Origin: Pseudomonas sp. G.S.17
Lineage (GTDB): Bacteria; Pseudomonadota; Gammaproteobacteria; Pseudomonadales; Pseudomonadaceae
NCBI RefSeq assembly: GCF_038096165.1
Contig: NZ_CP151076.1
Span: 5,205,501-5,269,500, forward strand
Reading direction: 5' to 3'
Length of the DNA stretch: 64,000 nucleotides
This document shows, piece by piece, positions 45,004 to 53,314 of this stretch (positions within the stretch are counted from its first letter, which is position 1; every line of letters begins with the position of its first letter). The notes below the pieces were generated by a model, which saw nothing but the letters and a program-made list of their open reading frames with translations, was not told where the DNA came from and did not search any database. The translations under genes were made by a program, and so were the position numbers.

Positions 45004-45271
45004 AGAGGGTCTGTTATCGTTTCAGCACGAGCCGCGTTGCTGGGCAAAATCTCGCCAGGCAAGGCGGAGGACGCAGGAAATGTTTTTCCCTTTTCAAGTC
45101 CTCCAACGCAGCATGGCGAGATTTTGCACGCAACCCAAAGGGCCGGGCCCGTTTTGCCGCGATGCTGCGTTTCTCGACGCTCATTTGAAAAACCAAACTT
45201 CGCGTCTCGCGCCTTGCCTCGCGGCAAAACGGGCTCCGGCGCGGCCGCGCTGAAACGATAACAGACCCTCT
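45004..45271. mobile_element. MITE-like nested palindromic element upstream of clpB
   Basis: A 268-bp non-coding element with perfect 23-bp terminal inverted repeats (left AGAGGGTCTGTTATCGTTTC at 45004, right complement ending at 45271). Inside are two further perfect inverted pairs: GCAAAATCTCGCCA (45044-45057) with TGGCGAGATTTTGC (45114-45127), and GCCCGTTTTGCCGCG (45147-45161) with CGCGGCAAAACGGGC (45220-45234). The whole can fold as a three-stem cruciform. No transposase is encoded, so it would depend on one elsewhere; no clear target duplication was seen. Confidence 0.75.
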
Positions 45272-45359
45272 AGAAAACCTGCTGGATACCCACTTAGATG
45301 CGGACGATTGTGCGAGATTCAAGCAGCATTTGATTGATGCAGGTCAGCATTACCTTCCC

Positions 45360-45448
45360 GTAGGACCGGCTTTAGCCGGGAGGGCTGCATTTATGACGAA
45401 ACAATGTAGCGCCTTTGCCGACATCCTCCCGGCTAAAGCTGGTCCTAC
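45360..45448. repeat. inverted repeat pair (GTAGGACCGGCTTTAGCCGG family)
   Basis: GTAGGACCGGCTTTAGCCGG and the inverted CCGGCTAAAGCTGGTCCTAC, 49 bp apart, with one mismatch compensated to a G-T pair. Same family as 13274-13326. It lies between the mobile-like element and pgeF, which ends at 45469. Confidence 0.85.
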
Positions 45449-45468
45449 AGGATTACATTCGCAAAAGA

Positions 45469-46197
45469 TCAGCCTCGATCAATCCAGATCAGCGAAGCAA
45501 AACGGCCGTTGCGAGCGCTTTGGCGGTAGGAATAGAAACGTGAATCGGTAAAGGTATCGAAACCGCCGCCATAAACAGCAGTAATTCCGTGGGCTGCAAG
45601 GCGCAAACGCGCCAGGGCGTAAATGTCGGCCATGAAGCGCCCGGGATTTTCGCTGGGTATAAAAGCTTCAGCGGTTTGCGGATGAGTGCTGATAAAGGCT
45701 TCGCGGACTTCCGCCCCGACTTCGAATGACGGCTGGCCGATAGCCGGACCGAGCCAGACCATGATTTGCGCGGGTGGCACATCCAGGCTGTCAGCGGTTG
45801 CTTCGAGAACCCCGGCCGCCAGCCCGCGCCATCCGGCATGGGCCGCAGCGACGCGTTTACCGTCAAGGGTACAAAACAAGGCAGGCAGGCAATCGGCGGT
45901 CATGATCGTGCAAGCGATGCCGGGAGTCGCCGTCCAGCTGGCGTCGGCTTCCATGACACGTGATGGATCCGCTTCAGCCACTGCAACGCCGTGGACCTGC
46001 TTCAACCACGCGGGACGAATATTCAACGTTGAGGTGAGGTGCAGACGATTGCTGGCGACGGCGGCCGGGCTGTCATCGACGTGATCGCCCAGATTCAGGC
46101 TATCGAACGGCGCCAGACTGACGCCGCCCTCGCGGGTCGTGACACAGGATTTGATTCCCGCAGGCGCGGGCCAGTCGGGAATCAACCAGTCACTCAC
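45469..46197 (-). CDS. pgeF: peptidoglycan editing factor (multicopper polyphenol oxidase family)
   Basis: A 242-residue YfiH/DUF152-type protein; PgeF removes wrongly incorporated amino acids from UDP-MurNAc precursors, and the family also shows oxidase or purine nucleosidase activities. The zinc site is intact: His69 (KQVHG), Cys103 (TADCLPA) and His120 (AAAHAGWRGL). GGFDTFTDSRFYSYR near the C-terminus is conserved in the family. Its ATG overlaps the rluD stop by four bases. Confidence 0.93.
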   Translation of the reverse strand: MSDWLIPDWPAPAGIKSCVTTREGGVSLAPFDSLNLGDHVDDSPAAVASNRLHLTSTLNIRPAWLKQVHGVAVAEADPSRVMEADASWTATPGIACTIMTADCLPALFCTLDGKRVAAAHAGWRGLAAGVLEATADSLDVPPAQIMVWLGPAIGQPSFEVGAEVREAFISTHPQTAEAFIPSENPGRFMADIYALARLRLAAHGITAVYGGGFDTFTDSRFYSYRQSARNGRFASLIWIDRG

Positions 46198-47156
46198 CCG
46201 ATGAACGCCTCGCGGTCTTGCTTGAGCAGCGACAGCAACCAGACGAAATCGTCAGGCAATGGCGATTCCCAGCTCATGCGCTTACCGGTCGTCGGATGAT
46301 CCAGTTCCAGGAAACGTGCGTGCAGGGCCTGGCGCGGGAAGCTTTTCAGCGACTCGACCATGGTCACGCTCGCCGCTGGCGGGATACGGAACCGACCACC
46401 GTAGGCAGGATCGCCAACCAACGGGTAGTTGACGTGCGCCATGTGTACGCGGATCTGGTGAGTACGACCGGTTTCCAGCTTGACCCGCACGTGCGTGTGG
46501 GAGCGGAAACGTTCGAGCACGCGGTAATGACTGACGGCTTGTTTACCGCCTTCCATGACTGCCATGCGCTGACGCTGCTGACCGTGACGGCCAATCGGCG
46601 CGTCGATCTTGCCGCCAGCCGTGACCACACCGATCACGATGCATTCATAGACGCGGCTGACTGTGCGGTTCTGCAGCTGAGTCACGAGCTGGGTCTGCGC
46701 CTGAATGGTCTTGGCGACCACCATCAGACCAGTGGTGTCTTTGTCCAGACGATGCACGATACCCGCACGCGGGACGTTGATGATGTCGGGGACGTGGTGC
46801 AGCAAAGCGTTCAGCAGTGTGCCATCGGCATGACCGGCGGCAGGGTGCACAACCAGCCCGGAAGGCTTGTTGATCACCAGGATTTGATCGTCCTCGTAGA
46901 CGATATCGAGCGCAATATCCTGCGCAACCCATTCACCTTGGGCTTCCTGTTCGGCAATGAGCTGCAAAACAGCGCCGCCATGCACGATGTCACGCGGACG
47001 CAAAACGTCCCCGTCCACTGTCAGGCGACCGTCTTTGATCCAGGCGGAGAGGCGCGAGCGCGAGTGCTCAGCGAATAATTGTGCGGCGACTTGATCGAGG
47101 CGTTGACCGCCCAAATCGGACGGCACCTCTGCGCGAAGTTCTATATTTTCGGACAT
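46194..47156 (-). CDS. rluD: 23S rRNA pseudouridine(1911/1915/1917) synthase
   Basis: A 320-residue RluA-family synthase with an N-terminal S4 RNA-binding domain (RLDQVAAQLFAEHSRSRLSAWI, about 19-65) and a catalytic domain with HRLDKDTTGL, catalytic Asp138. It modifies helix 69 of 23S rRNA. Divergent from bamD, as in other Pseudomonas, and co-transcribed with pgeF. Confidence 0.96.
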   Translation of the reverse strand: MSENIELRAEVPSDLGGQRLDQVAAQLFAEHSRSRLSAWIKDGRLTVDGDVLRPRDIVHGGAVLQLIAEQEAQGEWVAQDIALDIVYEDDQILVINKPSGLVVHPAAGHADGTLLNALLHHVPDIINVPRAGIVHRLDKDTTGLMVVAKTIQAQTQLVTQLQNRTVSRVYECIVIGVVTAGGKIDAPIGRHGQQRQRMAVMEGGKQAVSHYRVLERFRSHTHVRVKLETGRTHQIRVHMAHVNYPLVGDPAYGGRFRIPPAASVTMVESLKSFPRQALHARFLELDHPTTGKRMSWESPLPDDFVWLLSLLKQDREAFIG

Positions 47157-47223
47157 GGCCAGACTAGGTGGCGGCTAGCCTTTGGTTTCGGCAGCGCGCT
47201 TGTGGTTAAATACGGCGTCTTTT

Positions 47224-47244
47224 GCCCCGGGGGTTCCGCGGGGC
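47224..47244 (+). other. GC-rich hairpin in bamD upstream region
   Basis: GCCCCG ... CGGGGC (6-bp stem, 9-nt loop) lies about 60 bp upstream of the bamD ATG in the rluD-bamD divergent region, next to TTAAATACG, which may be a -10 element. A role in the bamD leader is possible but unproven. Confidence 0.3.
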
Positions 47245-47304
47245 GCCCATCATAACAGGACGGTCACGCCCAAGACAGCGACCGTTATAGGGACGCAAGC
47301 CGCC

Positions 47305-48321
47305 ATGCAAGTGAAACACCTGCTGCTGATAGCCATCCTCGCACTCACCGCTGCCTGTTCGTCGAAGGAAGTGATCGACGAAAACCTGAGTGAAGTCGAG
47401 CTGTACCAGCAGGCGCAGGCCGATCTGGGTAATAACAGCTATAGCACTGCTACCGACAAGCTCAAGGCACTGGAATCGCGCTATCCGTTCGGTCGCTACG
47501 CCGATCAGGCTCAGCTCGAACTCATCTACTCGAACTACAAGAGTGGTGAACCGGAAGCTGCGAAATCGGCTGCCGAGCGTTTCATTCGCCTGCATCCGCA
47601 GCATCCGAACGTGGACTACGCCTATTACATGAAAGGCCTGACCTCTTTCGATCAGGATGTCGGCCTGCTGGCGCGCTTCCTGCCGCTGGACCAGACCAAA
47701 CGTGACCCGGGCGCGGCACGCGACTCGTTCAACGAGTTCGCCCAGCTGACCAGTCGGTTCCCGAACAGCCGTTATTCGCCGGATGCCAAGCAGCGCATGA
47801 TTTATCTGCGCAACCTGCTGGCCGCCTACGAAATCCACGTAGCCGACTACTACCTGACGCGTCAGGCCTATGTCGCTTCGGCGAACCGCGGCCGTTACGT
47901 GATCGAAAACTTTCAGGAAACCCCATCGGTGGGCGACGGCCTTGCAGTCATGGTCGAGTCCTATCAGCGTCTGCACCTGGACGACCTGGCGGCTACCAGC
48001 CTTGAAGTGCTCAAGACCAACTACCCGAACCACCCGCAACTGGTGGACGGTCAGTTTGTGCCGCGTGAAGCCGAAGCCGATAACCGTTCGTGGCTGTCCA
48101 AGGCAACTCTGGGCCTGATCGAAAGCAGCCCGCCGCTGCCACCGGGTCAGACTCGCGCCAACCAGGACGTGATCAAACAGTATCAAGATGCCAAGGAAGC
48201 GATCCCTCGCGAGCTTCTGCCTGAAAACCAGGACGAAATCGACGAACAGGAACATGAAGCGGAAGGCAATAACAACAACCGCTCATGGTTCAGCTACATG
48301 ACGCTGGGCGTCTTTGACTGA
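47305..48321 (+). CDS. bamD: outer-membrane assembly lipoprotein BamD
   Basis: A 338-residue lipoprotein of the BAM complex that folds outer-membrane proteins. Signal with lipobox LTAACSS, lipidated Cys18, then TPR repeats (about 30-260: [45 protein letters not shown]). The C-terminal ~80 residues are acidic and longer than in E. coli BamD (~245), as in other pseudomonads. ATG 47305 is taken because the lipoprotein signal begins there; the in-frame sequence upstream is promoter region. Confidence 0.96.
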   Translation: MQVKHLLLIAILALTAACSSKEVIDENLSEVELYQQAQADLGNNSYSTATDKLKALESRYPFGRYADQAQLELIYSNYKSGEPEAAKSAAERFIRLHPQHPNVDYAYYMKGLTSFDQDVGLLARFLPLDQTKRDPGAARDSFNEFAQLTSRFPNSRYSPDAKQRMIYLRNLLAAYEIHVADYYLTRQAYVASANRGRYVIENFQETPSVGDGLAVMVESYQRLHLDDLAATSLEVLKTNYPNHPQLVDGQFVPREAEADNRSWLSKATLGLIESSPPLPPGQTRANQDVIKQYQDAKEAIPRELLPENQDEIDEQEHEAEGNNNNRSWFSYMTLGVFD

Positions 48322-48334
48322 TTCATCTGCGTAT

Positions 48335-48363
48335 AAAAAAGAGACCTTCGGGTCTTTTTTTTT
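48335..48363 (+). terminator. intrinsic terminator after bamD
   Basis: AAAAAAGAGACCTTCGGGTC followed by a run of eight or more T: stem GACC-TTCG-GGTC with extended A/T pairs, 14 bp after the bamD stop. Confidence 0.9.
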
Positions 48364-48467
48364 GACTTGCTGGAGCGGGGCCGGTGTCTGATCGCCGCTG
48401 ACATACAAGGAGCGCAACAGACGTTCCTTCGCTACACTGCGAAATCTCAATCACCAAGCTGGTAGTC

Positions 48468-48707
48468 ATGATTCGCTTAATTATGTGGGTTGCGCTGATC
48501 GCGGCAATCGTATGGTTCATCAAGCGTCTGCTTAACCCTCCCGCAAAGAAAACCAGGGCACAAGCGCCCGAAGTTGCCGCTGCGCCCATGGTTCGTTGTG
48601 CGCAATGCGGTGTTCACCTGCCTCGCGACCGCGCCTTGAGTCAGGATCAGCAATGGTATTGCAGCGAGGCGCATCGGCTAGAAGGCCCTGCCGCACGTGA
48701 TCGCTGA
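48468..48707 (+). CDS. PP0621-family small membrane protein with CxxC
   Basis: 79 residues: one N-terminal membrane span (MIRLIMWVALIAAIVWFIK), then a short cytoplasmic zinc-finger-like part with RCAQCGVHL and WYCSEAHR. It matches the Pseudomonas PP0621 family. The 3' end overlaps the GTG start of pilS by 11 bp, so it may be co-expressed with pilSR. Function unknown. Confidence 0.8.
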   Translation: MIRLIMWVALIAAIVWFIKRLLNPPAKKTRAQAPEVAAAPMVRCAQCGVHLPRDRALSQDQQWYCSEAHRLEGPAARDR

Positions 48708-50289
48708 GGCTCTTTCCCTCGGTAGTCCACAAGCCCAACGGATTCTGCGGCTGTACCATCTGTATCGACTGACCATTGGCATCATGCTGGTCCTGTTGAT
48801 CTCCAGCGGCATGGACACCGAGCTGCTGGAGTTCGTCAATCCGAGCCTGTTTCGGGCCGGTTGCTGGCTGTATCTGGTGTTCAACATCCTGGTCGTGGTG
48901 CTGCTGGATCGGCCGGGCCACAAGGCGCAGCTTTTCGCCCTGGCCATGGCCGACGCCATCATGCTCTCCGGATTGTTTTATGCCGCAGGCGGCCCACCCA
49001 GCGGCATCGGCAACCTGTTGATTGCATCGGTGGCGATCAGCAACGTTCTGTTGCGCGGACGCACCGGTGTGGTGATCGCGGCCGTCTCGGCCATTGGCAT
49101 CATTTACCTGACGTTCTACATCAGTTTCAGCAGCCCTTCCGCCGCCAGCCATTACGTGCAGGCCGGCTCGCTGGGCGCCCTGTGCTTTGCTGCTGCCCTG
49201 ATGGTGCAAGCGCTGACTCGCCGACTGCACATCAGCGAAGTGCTGGCCGAACAGCGCGCAACCGACGTCCACAACCTGGAAGAACTCAATGCGCTGATTC
49301 TGCAGCGCATGCGCACCGGCATTCTGGTTCTGGACGCCCGTCGCCAGGTAGTGCTGGCCAACCAGAGCGCGTTGATCCTCCTGGGCCATGAAAACCTGCT
49401 GGGCGAGACCATCGACAGTTATTCCCCGCAACTGGTCACACGCTTTCGCCAATGGTTGATCAATCCGGTTCTGGTGCCGCAGAGCATCTCCACTTCTGCC
49501 ATCGGGCCAATCCTGCGACCGACATTCGTCGCGCTCAATCGGGGCGAGCAGCGCCAGACCCTGATTTTTCTCGAAGACCTTTCGCAGATTTCCCAACAGG
49601 CACAACAACTCAAGCTGGCCGCGCTGGGTCGCCTGACTGCCGGGATTGCCCATGAAATCCGCAATCCGCTGGGCGCCATCAGCCACGCGGCGCAACTGCT
49701 GCATGAGTCCGAAGCGCTGGAAGGTGGCGACCGACGCCTGAATCAGATCATTCAGGACCAGTCGTTACGCATGAACCGGGTCATTGAAAACGTGCTGCAA
49801 CTGTCGCGACGTCGCCAGGCTGAACCGCAAATGCTTGATCTCAAGGCCTGGCTCGAACAGTTCGTCGCCGAGGCGCACAGCAGCGAAGCGCCCAACCAGA
49901 CCATTCATCTGGACATTGCAGCCGCGCCACTGGTCACCCGCATGGACCCGGAGCAGCTCACTCAGGTATTGAGCAATCTGCTGCAAAACGGCTTGCGCTA
50001 CAGTGGTAAGCAGCATGCACACGCGCAGGTCTGGCTTCGGCTGTTTCAGGACCCGCGCAGCGAATTGCCGGTACTGGAAGTGCTCGACGACGGCCCCGGC
50101 GTAGCTGACGAACATTTGAGCAAGCTTTTCGAGCCGTTCTACACCACCGAAAGCAAGGGCACCGGCCTGGGCCTTTATCTTTCGAGAGAGCTTTGCGAGA
50201 GCAATCAGGCACAGCTGGACTACACATTTCGGGAAGGTGGCGGCAGTTGCCTGCGCATCACCTTCGCTCACCCGTTGAAGTTGAGTTGA
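48697..50289 (+). CDS. pilS: sensor histidine kinase PilS
   Basis: A 530-residue inner-membrane kinase controlling pilA with PilR. Six N-terminal membrane spans (about 22-175), a PAS-like region (about 195-300), a HisKA domain with phospho-accepting His319 (GIAHEIRNPLG), and an ATPase domain with LSNLLQNGLRYSG, DDGPGV and FEPFYTTESKGTGLGLYLS. GTG start at 48697 inside the preceding small gene. In P. aeruginosa PilS reads excess PilA in the membrane; the same spans are present here. Confidence 0.96.
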   Translation: MIAEALSLGSPQAQRILRLYHLYRLTIGIMLVLLISSGMDTELLEFVNPSLFRAGCWLYLVFNILVVVLLDRPGHKAQLFALAMADAIMLSGLFYAAGGPPSGIGNLLIASVAISNVLLRGRTGVVIAAVSAIGIIYLTFYISFSSPSAASHYVQAGSLGALCFAAALMVQALTRRLHISEVLAEQRATDVHNLEELNALILQRMRTGILVLDARRQVVLANQSALILLGHENLLGETIDSYSPQLVTRFRQWLINPVLVPQSISTSAIGPILRPTFVALNRGEQRQTLIFLEDLSQISQQAQQLKLAALGRLTAGIAHEIRNPLGAISHAAQLLHESEALEGGDRRLNQIIQDQSLRMNRVIENVLQLSRRRQAEPQMLDLKAWLEQFVAEAHSSEAPNQTIHLDIAAAPLVTRMDPEQLTQVLSNLLQNGLRYSGKQHAHAQVWLRLFQDPRSELPVLEVLDDGPGVADEHLSKLFEPFYTTESKGTGLGLYLSRELCESNQAQLDYTFREGGGSCLRITFAHPLKLS

Positions 50290-50291
50290 CC

Positions 50292-51632
50292 ATGATCCAG
50301 CGACAAAAAATTCTGATCGTCGATGATGAACCAGACATTCGCGAACTCCTGGAAATCACCCTTGGCCGGATGAAGCTCGATACCCGCAGCGCCCGCAACG
50401 TCAAGGAAGCTCATGACTGGCTGGCACGCGAAGCCTTCGATTTGTGCCTGACCGACATGCGCCTGCCGGACGGCAACGGCCTGGAACTGGTTCAGCACAT
50501 CCAGCAGCGTCATGCGCAAGTGCCGGTGGCGATGATCACTGCCCACGGCAACCTCGACACCGCGATTCACGCGCTCAAGGCCGGGGCGTTCGACTTCCTG
50601 ACCAAACCCGTGGACCTGGGCCGCCTTCGTGAGCTGGTAAGCAGCGCCCTGCGCCTGCAAGCGCCCAGCCAAAGCGAGCGCAGCATAGACCGCCGCCTGC
50701 TGGGGGATTCGCCGCCCATTCGCGCCCTGCGCCTGCAAATCGACAAGCTGGCCCGCAGCCAGGCGCCGATCTATATCAGCGGCGAGTCCGGCAGCGGCAA
50801 GGAACTGGTGGCGCGGCTGATTCATGAACAGGGGCCGCGCATTGAACGGCCATTTATTCCGGTCAACTGTGGGGCCATTCCGACCGAGCTGATGGAAAGC
50901 GAGTTCTTCGGCCACCGCAAAGGCAGTTTCAGCGGCGCCCACGAGGACAAGCCAGGACTGTTTCAGGCAGCAAACGGCGGTACGTTATTTCTCGATGAAG
51001 TCGCAGATTTGCCGCTGGCGATGCAGGTAAAACTCCTGCGCTCGATTCAGGAAAAATCCGTGCGCAGCATCGGCGATCAGCAGGAACAGGTGGTGGATGT
51101 GCGAATCCTGTGTGCAACCCACAAGGATTTGAACGCGGAAGTGGCGGCTGGACGTTTCCGGCAGGATTTGTATTACCGCCTCAATGTCATCGAACTCGCT
51201 GTGCCGCCGTTGCGGGAACGTCGCGAAGATCTTGATCAACTGACGGCACATGTCCTACAGCGCCTGGCGAACGGTTCGGGGCAAGCTGCCGCACGTCTTG
51301 AACCCCAGGCGTTGTCGGCGCTGAAAAGCTATCGATTTCCGGGGAACGTGCGTGAACTGGAGAACATTCTGGAGCGCGCCTACACCCTGTGCGAAAACCA
51401 CCGCATCGACATCGGCGACCTGCGCCTTGCCCAAACCGCCGGACCGCTTGAACAGGATGAACACAACCTCGCCGACATCGACAACCTGGAGGACTATCTG
51501 GAAAACATCGAACGCAAGATCATCCTCCAGGCGCTGGAAGAAACCCGCTGGAACCGCACGGCTGCGGCGCAGCGCCTGAACCTGACGTTTCGGTCGATGC
51601 GCTATCGGTTGAAGAAGTTGGGGCTGGAATAG
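50292..51632 (+). CDS. pilR: sigma-54-dependent response regulator PilR
   Basis: A 446-residue NtrC-type activator. Receiver domain (1-120, phospho-Asp55 in LTDMRLPDG), AAA+ domain with Walker A GESGSGK (164-170), L1 loop GSFSGA (211-216) where most relatives have GAFTGA or GSFTGA, and a Fis-type C-terminal HTH (RTAAAQRLNLTFRSMRYRLKKL). It should activate the sigma-54 promoter of pilA. It starts three bases after pilS. Confidence 0.97.
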   Translation: MIQRQKILIVDDEPDIRELLEITLGRMKLDTRSARNVKEAHDWLAREAFDLCLTDMRLPDGNGLELVQHIQQRHAQVPVAMITAHGNLDTAIHALKAGAFDFLTKPVDLGRLRELVSSALRLQAPSQSERSIDRRLLGDSPPIRALRLQIDKLARSQAPIYISGESGSGKELVARLIHEQGPRIERPFIPVNCGAIPTELMESEFFGHRKGSFSGAHEDKPGLFQAANGGTLFLDEVADLPLAMQVKLLRSIQEKSVRSIGDQQEQVVDVRILCATHKDLNAEVAAGRFRQDLYYRLNVIELAVPPLRERREDLDQLTAHVLQRLANGSGQAAARLEPQALSALKSYRFPGNVRELENILERAYTLCENHRIDIGDLRLAQTAGPLEQDEHNLADIDNLEDYLENIERKIILQALEETRWNRTAAAQRLNLTFRSMRYRLKKLGLE

Positions 51633-51642
51633 AGCCTAAAAC

Positions 51643-51731
51643 TGTTGGAGCGAGGCTTGCCCGCGAATCGGTATTCCAGTCGACATATCCATCGTCTGAA
51701 ATGACGCCTTCGCGAGCAAGCTCGCTCCCAC
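51643..51731. repeat. mixed-type REP pair after pilR
   Basis: Left arm GTTGGAGCGAGGCTTGCCCG (one family), right arm CGCGAGCAAGCTCGCTCCCAC (the other), 46 bp apart, a hybrid of the two commonest REP types here. It lies between the convergent pilR and thiO genes. Confidence 0.8.
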
Positions 51732-51736
51732 AGGTC

Positions 51737-52843
51737 TTAATTACCGACAACCCTGCCCTGCGGCGCATAGGGCGCGGCATCGATCACCGGTTCGTGTCCC
51801 AGCAACAAATCGGCCAACAGCTGACACGACGCGGGTGCCAGAACCAGTCCATTGCGGTAATGACCGCAGTTTAGCCACAGCCCGTCAAACCCGGTCATCG
51901 GGCCGATATACGGAATGCCCTCGGGCGAGCCGGGACGCAATCCGGCCCAATGGCCCACGACCTGCGCATCGGCCAGCGCCGGGATCAGTTCGATGGCCGA
52001 AGCCTTGAGACTTTCCAGCGCGGCATCGGTGGGCGTCTTGTCGAAGCCTTCGTGCTCCAGCGTGCTGCCCACCAGAATATGCCCGTCACGACGCGGGATC
52101 GCGTAGCGCCCTTTGGCCAGCACCATGCTCGACAGGAAATCCGCTGCGCACTTGTAGAGGATCATCTGGCCTTTGACCGGCTCTACCGGCAAATCCAGGC
52201 CAAGTGTCTTGAGCAACTCACCACTCCAGGCACCGGCAGCCAGAACGACCTGATCGGCAAGAATATCGCCAGACGCGGTACTCACGCCCAGAATTCGATC
52301 ACCATCCCGAACAAAGCCACTGACCTGACACTGCTCACGAATGGTGACATTCGGCAGCGCCAGCAAGGCCGCCGTCAGCGACTTCACCAGCCGCGGATTA
52401 CGCACGTTGGCGACGTTGGCCATGTAAATCGCGCTCGAATAGCCTTCGCCGAGCACAGGCACAGCGTCATGCACAGCAGAGACTTCAACGGCGCTCAACG
52501 GGCGATTGTTTTGCGCAGCCCAATCCAGCGCCTGCTGCTCGTCATCCAGATCCAGCCAGTACAACCCCGTGGTATGCACCTCAGGATCTATACCGGTCCG
52601 CACAAACAATCGCTCGGCCAACTGCGGATAGAAATCCTGCGACCAATGCGCCAGCGCCGTCACCGCAGGGCTGTAGCGCCACGGATAAAGCGGCGAAACA
52701 ATCCCGCCACCGGCCCATGAAGACTCCTGGCCGACATTGGAACGATCCAGCAGAACGACACTTTCCACCTCGGCAGCGAGGTTGAGCGCCGTCAACAACC
52801 CAATGACCCCGCCGCCGACAATCACAACGTGTTGCTTGGACAT
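51737..52843 (-). CDS. thiO: glycine oxidase ThiO
   Basis: A 368-residue FAD flavoprotein of the DAO family oxidising glycine to iminoglycine for thiazole (thiamine) synthesis. N-terminal dinucleotide fold VIVGGGVIGLLTALNLA, and C-terminal WAGLRPGSPEGIPYIGP and NCGHYRNGLVLAPA, which contain the substrate-arginine and FAD-contact regions of the family. The position next to pilR is conserved in Pseudomonas, without an obvious functional link. Confidence 0.92.
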   Translation of the reverse strand: MSKQHVVIVGGGVIGLLTALNLAAEVESVVLLDRSNVGQESSWAGGGIVSPLYPWRYSPAVTALAHWSQDFYPQLAERLFVRTGIDPEVHTTGLYWLDLDDEQQALDWAAQNNRPLSAVEVSAVHDAVPVLGEGYSSAIYMANVANVRNPRLVKSLTAALLALPNVTIREQCQVSGFVRDGDRILGVSTASGDILADQVVLAAGAWSGELLKTLGLDLPVEPVKGQMILYKCAADFLSSMVLAKGRYAIPRRDGHILVGSTLEHEGFDKTPTDAALESLKASAIELIPALADAQVVGHWAGLRPGSPEGIPYIGPMTGFDGLWLNCGHYRNGLVLAPASCQLLADLLLGHEPVIDAAPYAPQGRVVGN

Positions 52844-52869
52844 CTTGTTCTCTATGTCAAAAGTAGAAG

Positions 52870-53301
52870 TCAGCGGCTCCAGCAGTCTTTGCTGGTTGTG
52901 CCGTTGGCAAGGCCGGTATTGCCAGTGACTCCTAACTGATTAAGGGTAAACACGCCGCATTTGTCGTTCCTCATTACTGAGGTTGCGACTGGGGTTGCGG
53001 TCATGGCAAACGATTGGGCAGCCCGCCCCGGAACAATTGTGTAAAACCCATTACCGGCCGGAATGGTCAGCGTCATAGCGGGATTACCCCCAGCCGCGGC
53101 AACATCTGTGTACTGACCGGTTCGCGAATAAAAACGCTCAAGGGCCTGAGCCTGCTCCGACAACAAGCTGGCTATCTCAGCCCGATGGGTACGCCGCACG
53201 TACTCCGTGTAACTGGGGTAAGCAACTGCCGCCAGAATACCGACAATCGCCACGACGATCATGAGCTCGATCAAGGTAAAGCCTTTGGCTATCTTTCGCA
53301 T
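52870..53301 (-). CDS. pilE: type IV minor pilin PilE
   Basis: A 143-residue type IV pilin-like protein. Leader MRKIAKG is cleaved before Phe ([19 protein letters not shown]); after the helix come [20 protein letters not shown] and a Cys pair near the C-terminus (NDKCGVF, SKDCWSR) likely forming the D-region disulfide. ATG 53301 is chosen as the start giving a normal six- to seven-residue leader. Last gene of the minor-pilin operon, 13 bp after pilY1. Confidence 0.93.
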   Translation of the reverse strand: MRKIAKGFTLIELMIVVAIVGILAAVAYPSYTEYVRRTHRAEIASLLSEQAQALERFYSRTGQYTDVAAAGGNPAMTLTIPAGNGFYTIVPGRAAQSFAMTATPVATSVMRNDKCGVFTLNQLGVTGNTGLANGTTSKDCWSR

Positions 53302-53314
53302 AAAACTGCCTTCC

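Noticed and set aside
44992..45279. Target-site duplication around the MITE-like element
   Set aside because: Flanking bases (ACAC on the left, AGAA on the right) do not match for any convincing length; mobility is argued from the terminal repeats only.
53302..53314. A pilY2 gene between pilY1 and pilE
   Set aside because: Only 13 bp separate pilY1 and pilE, so no such gene fits.
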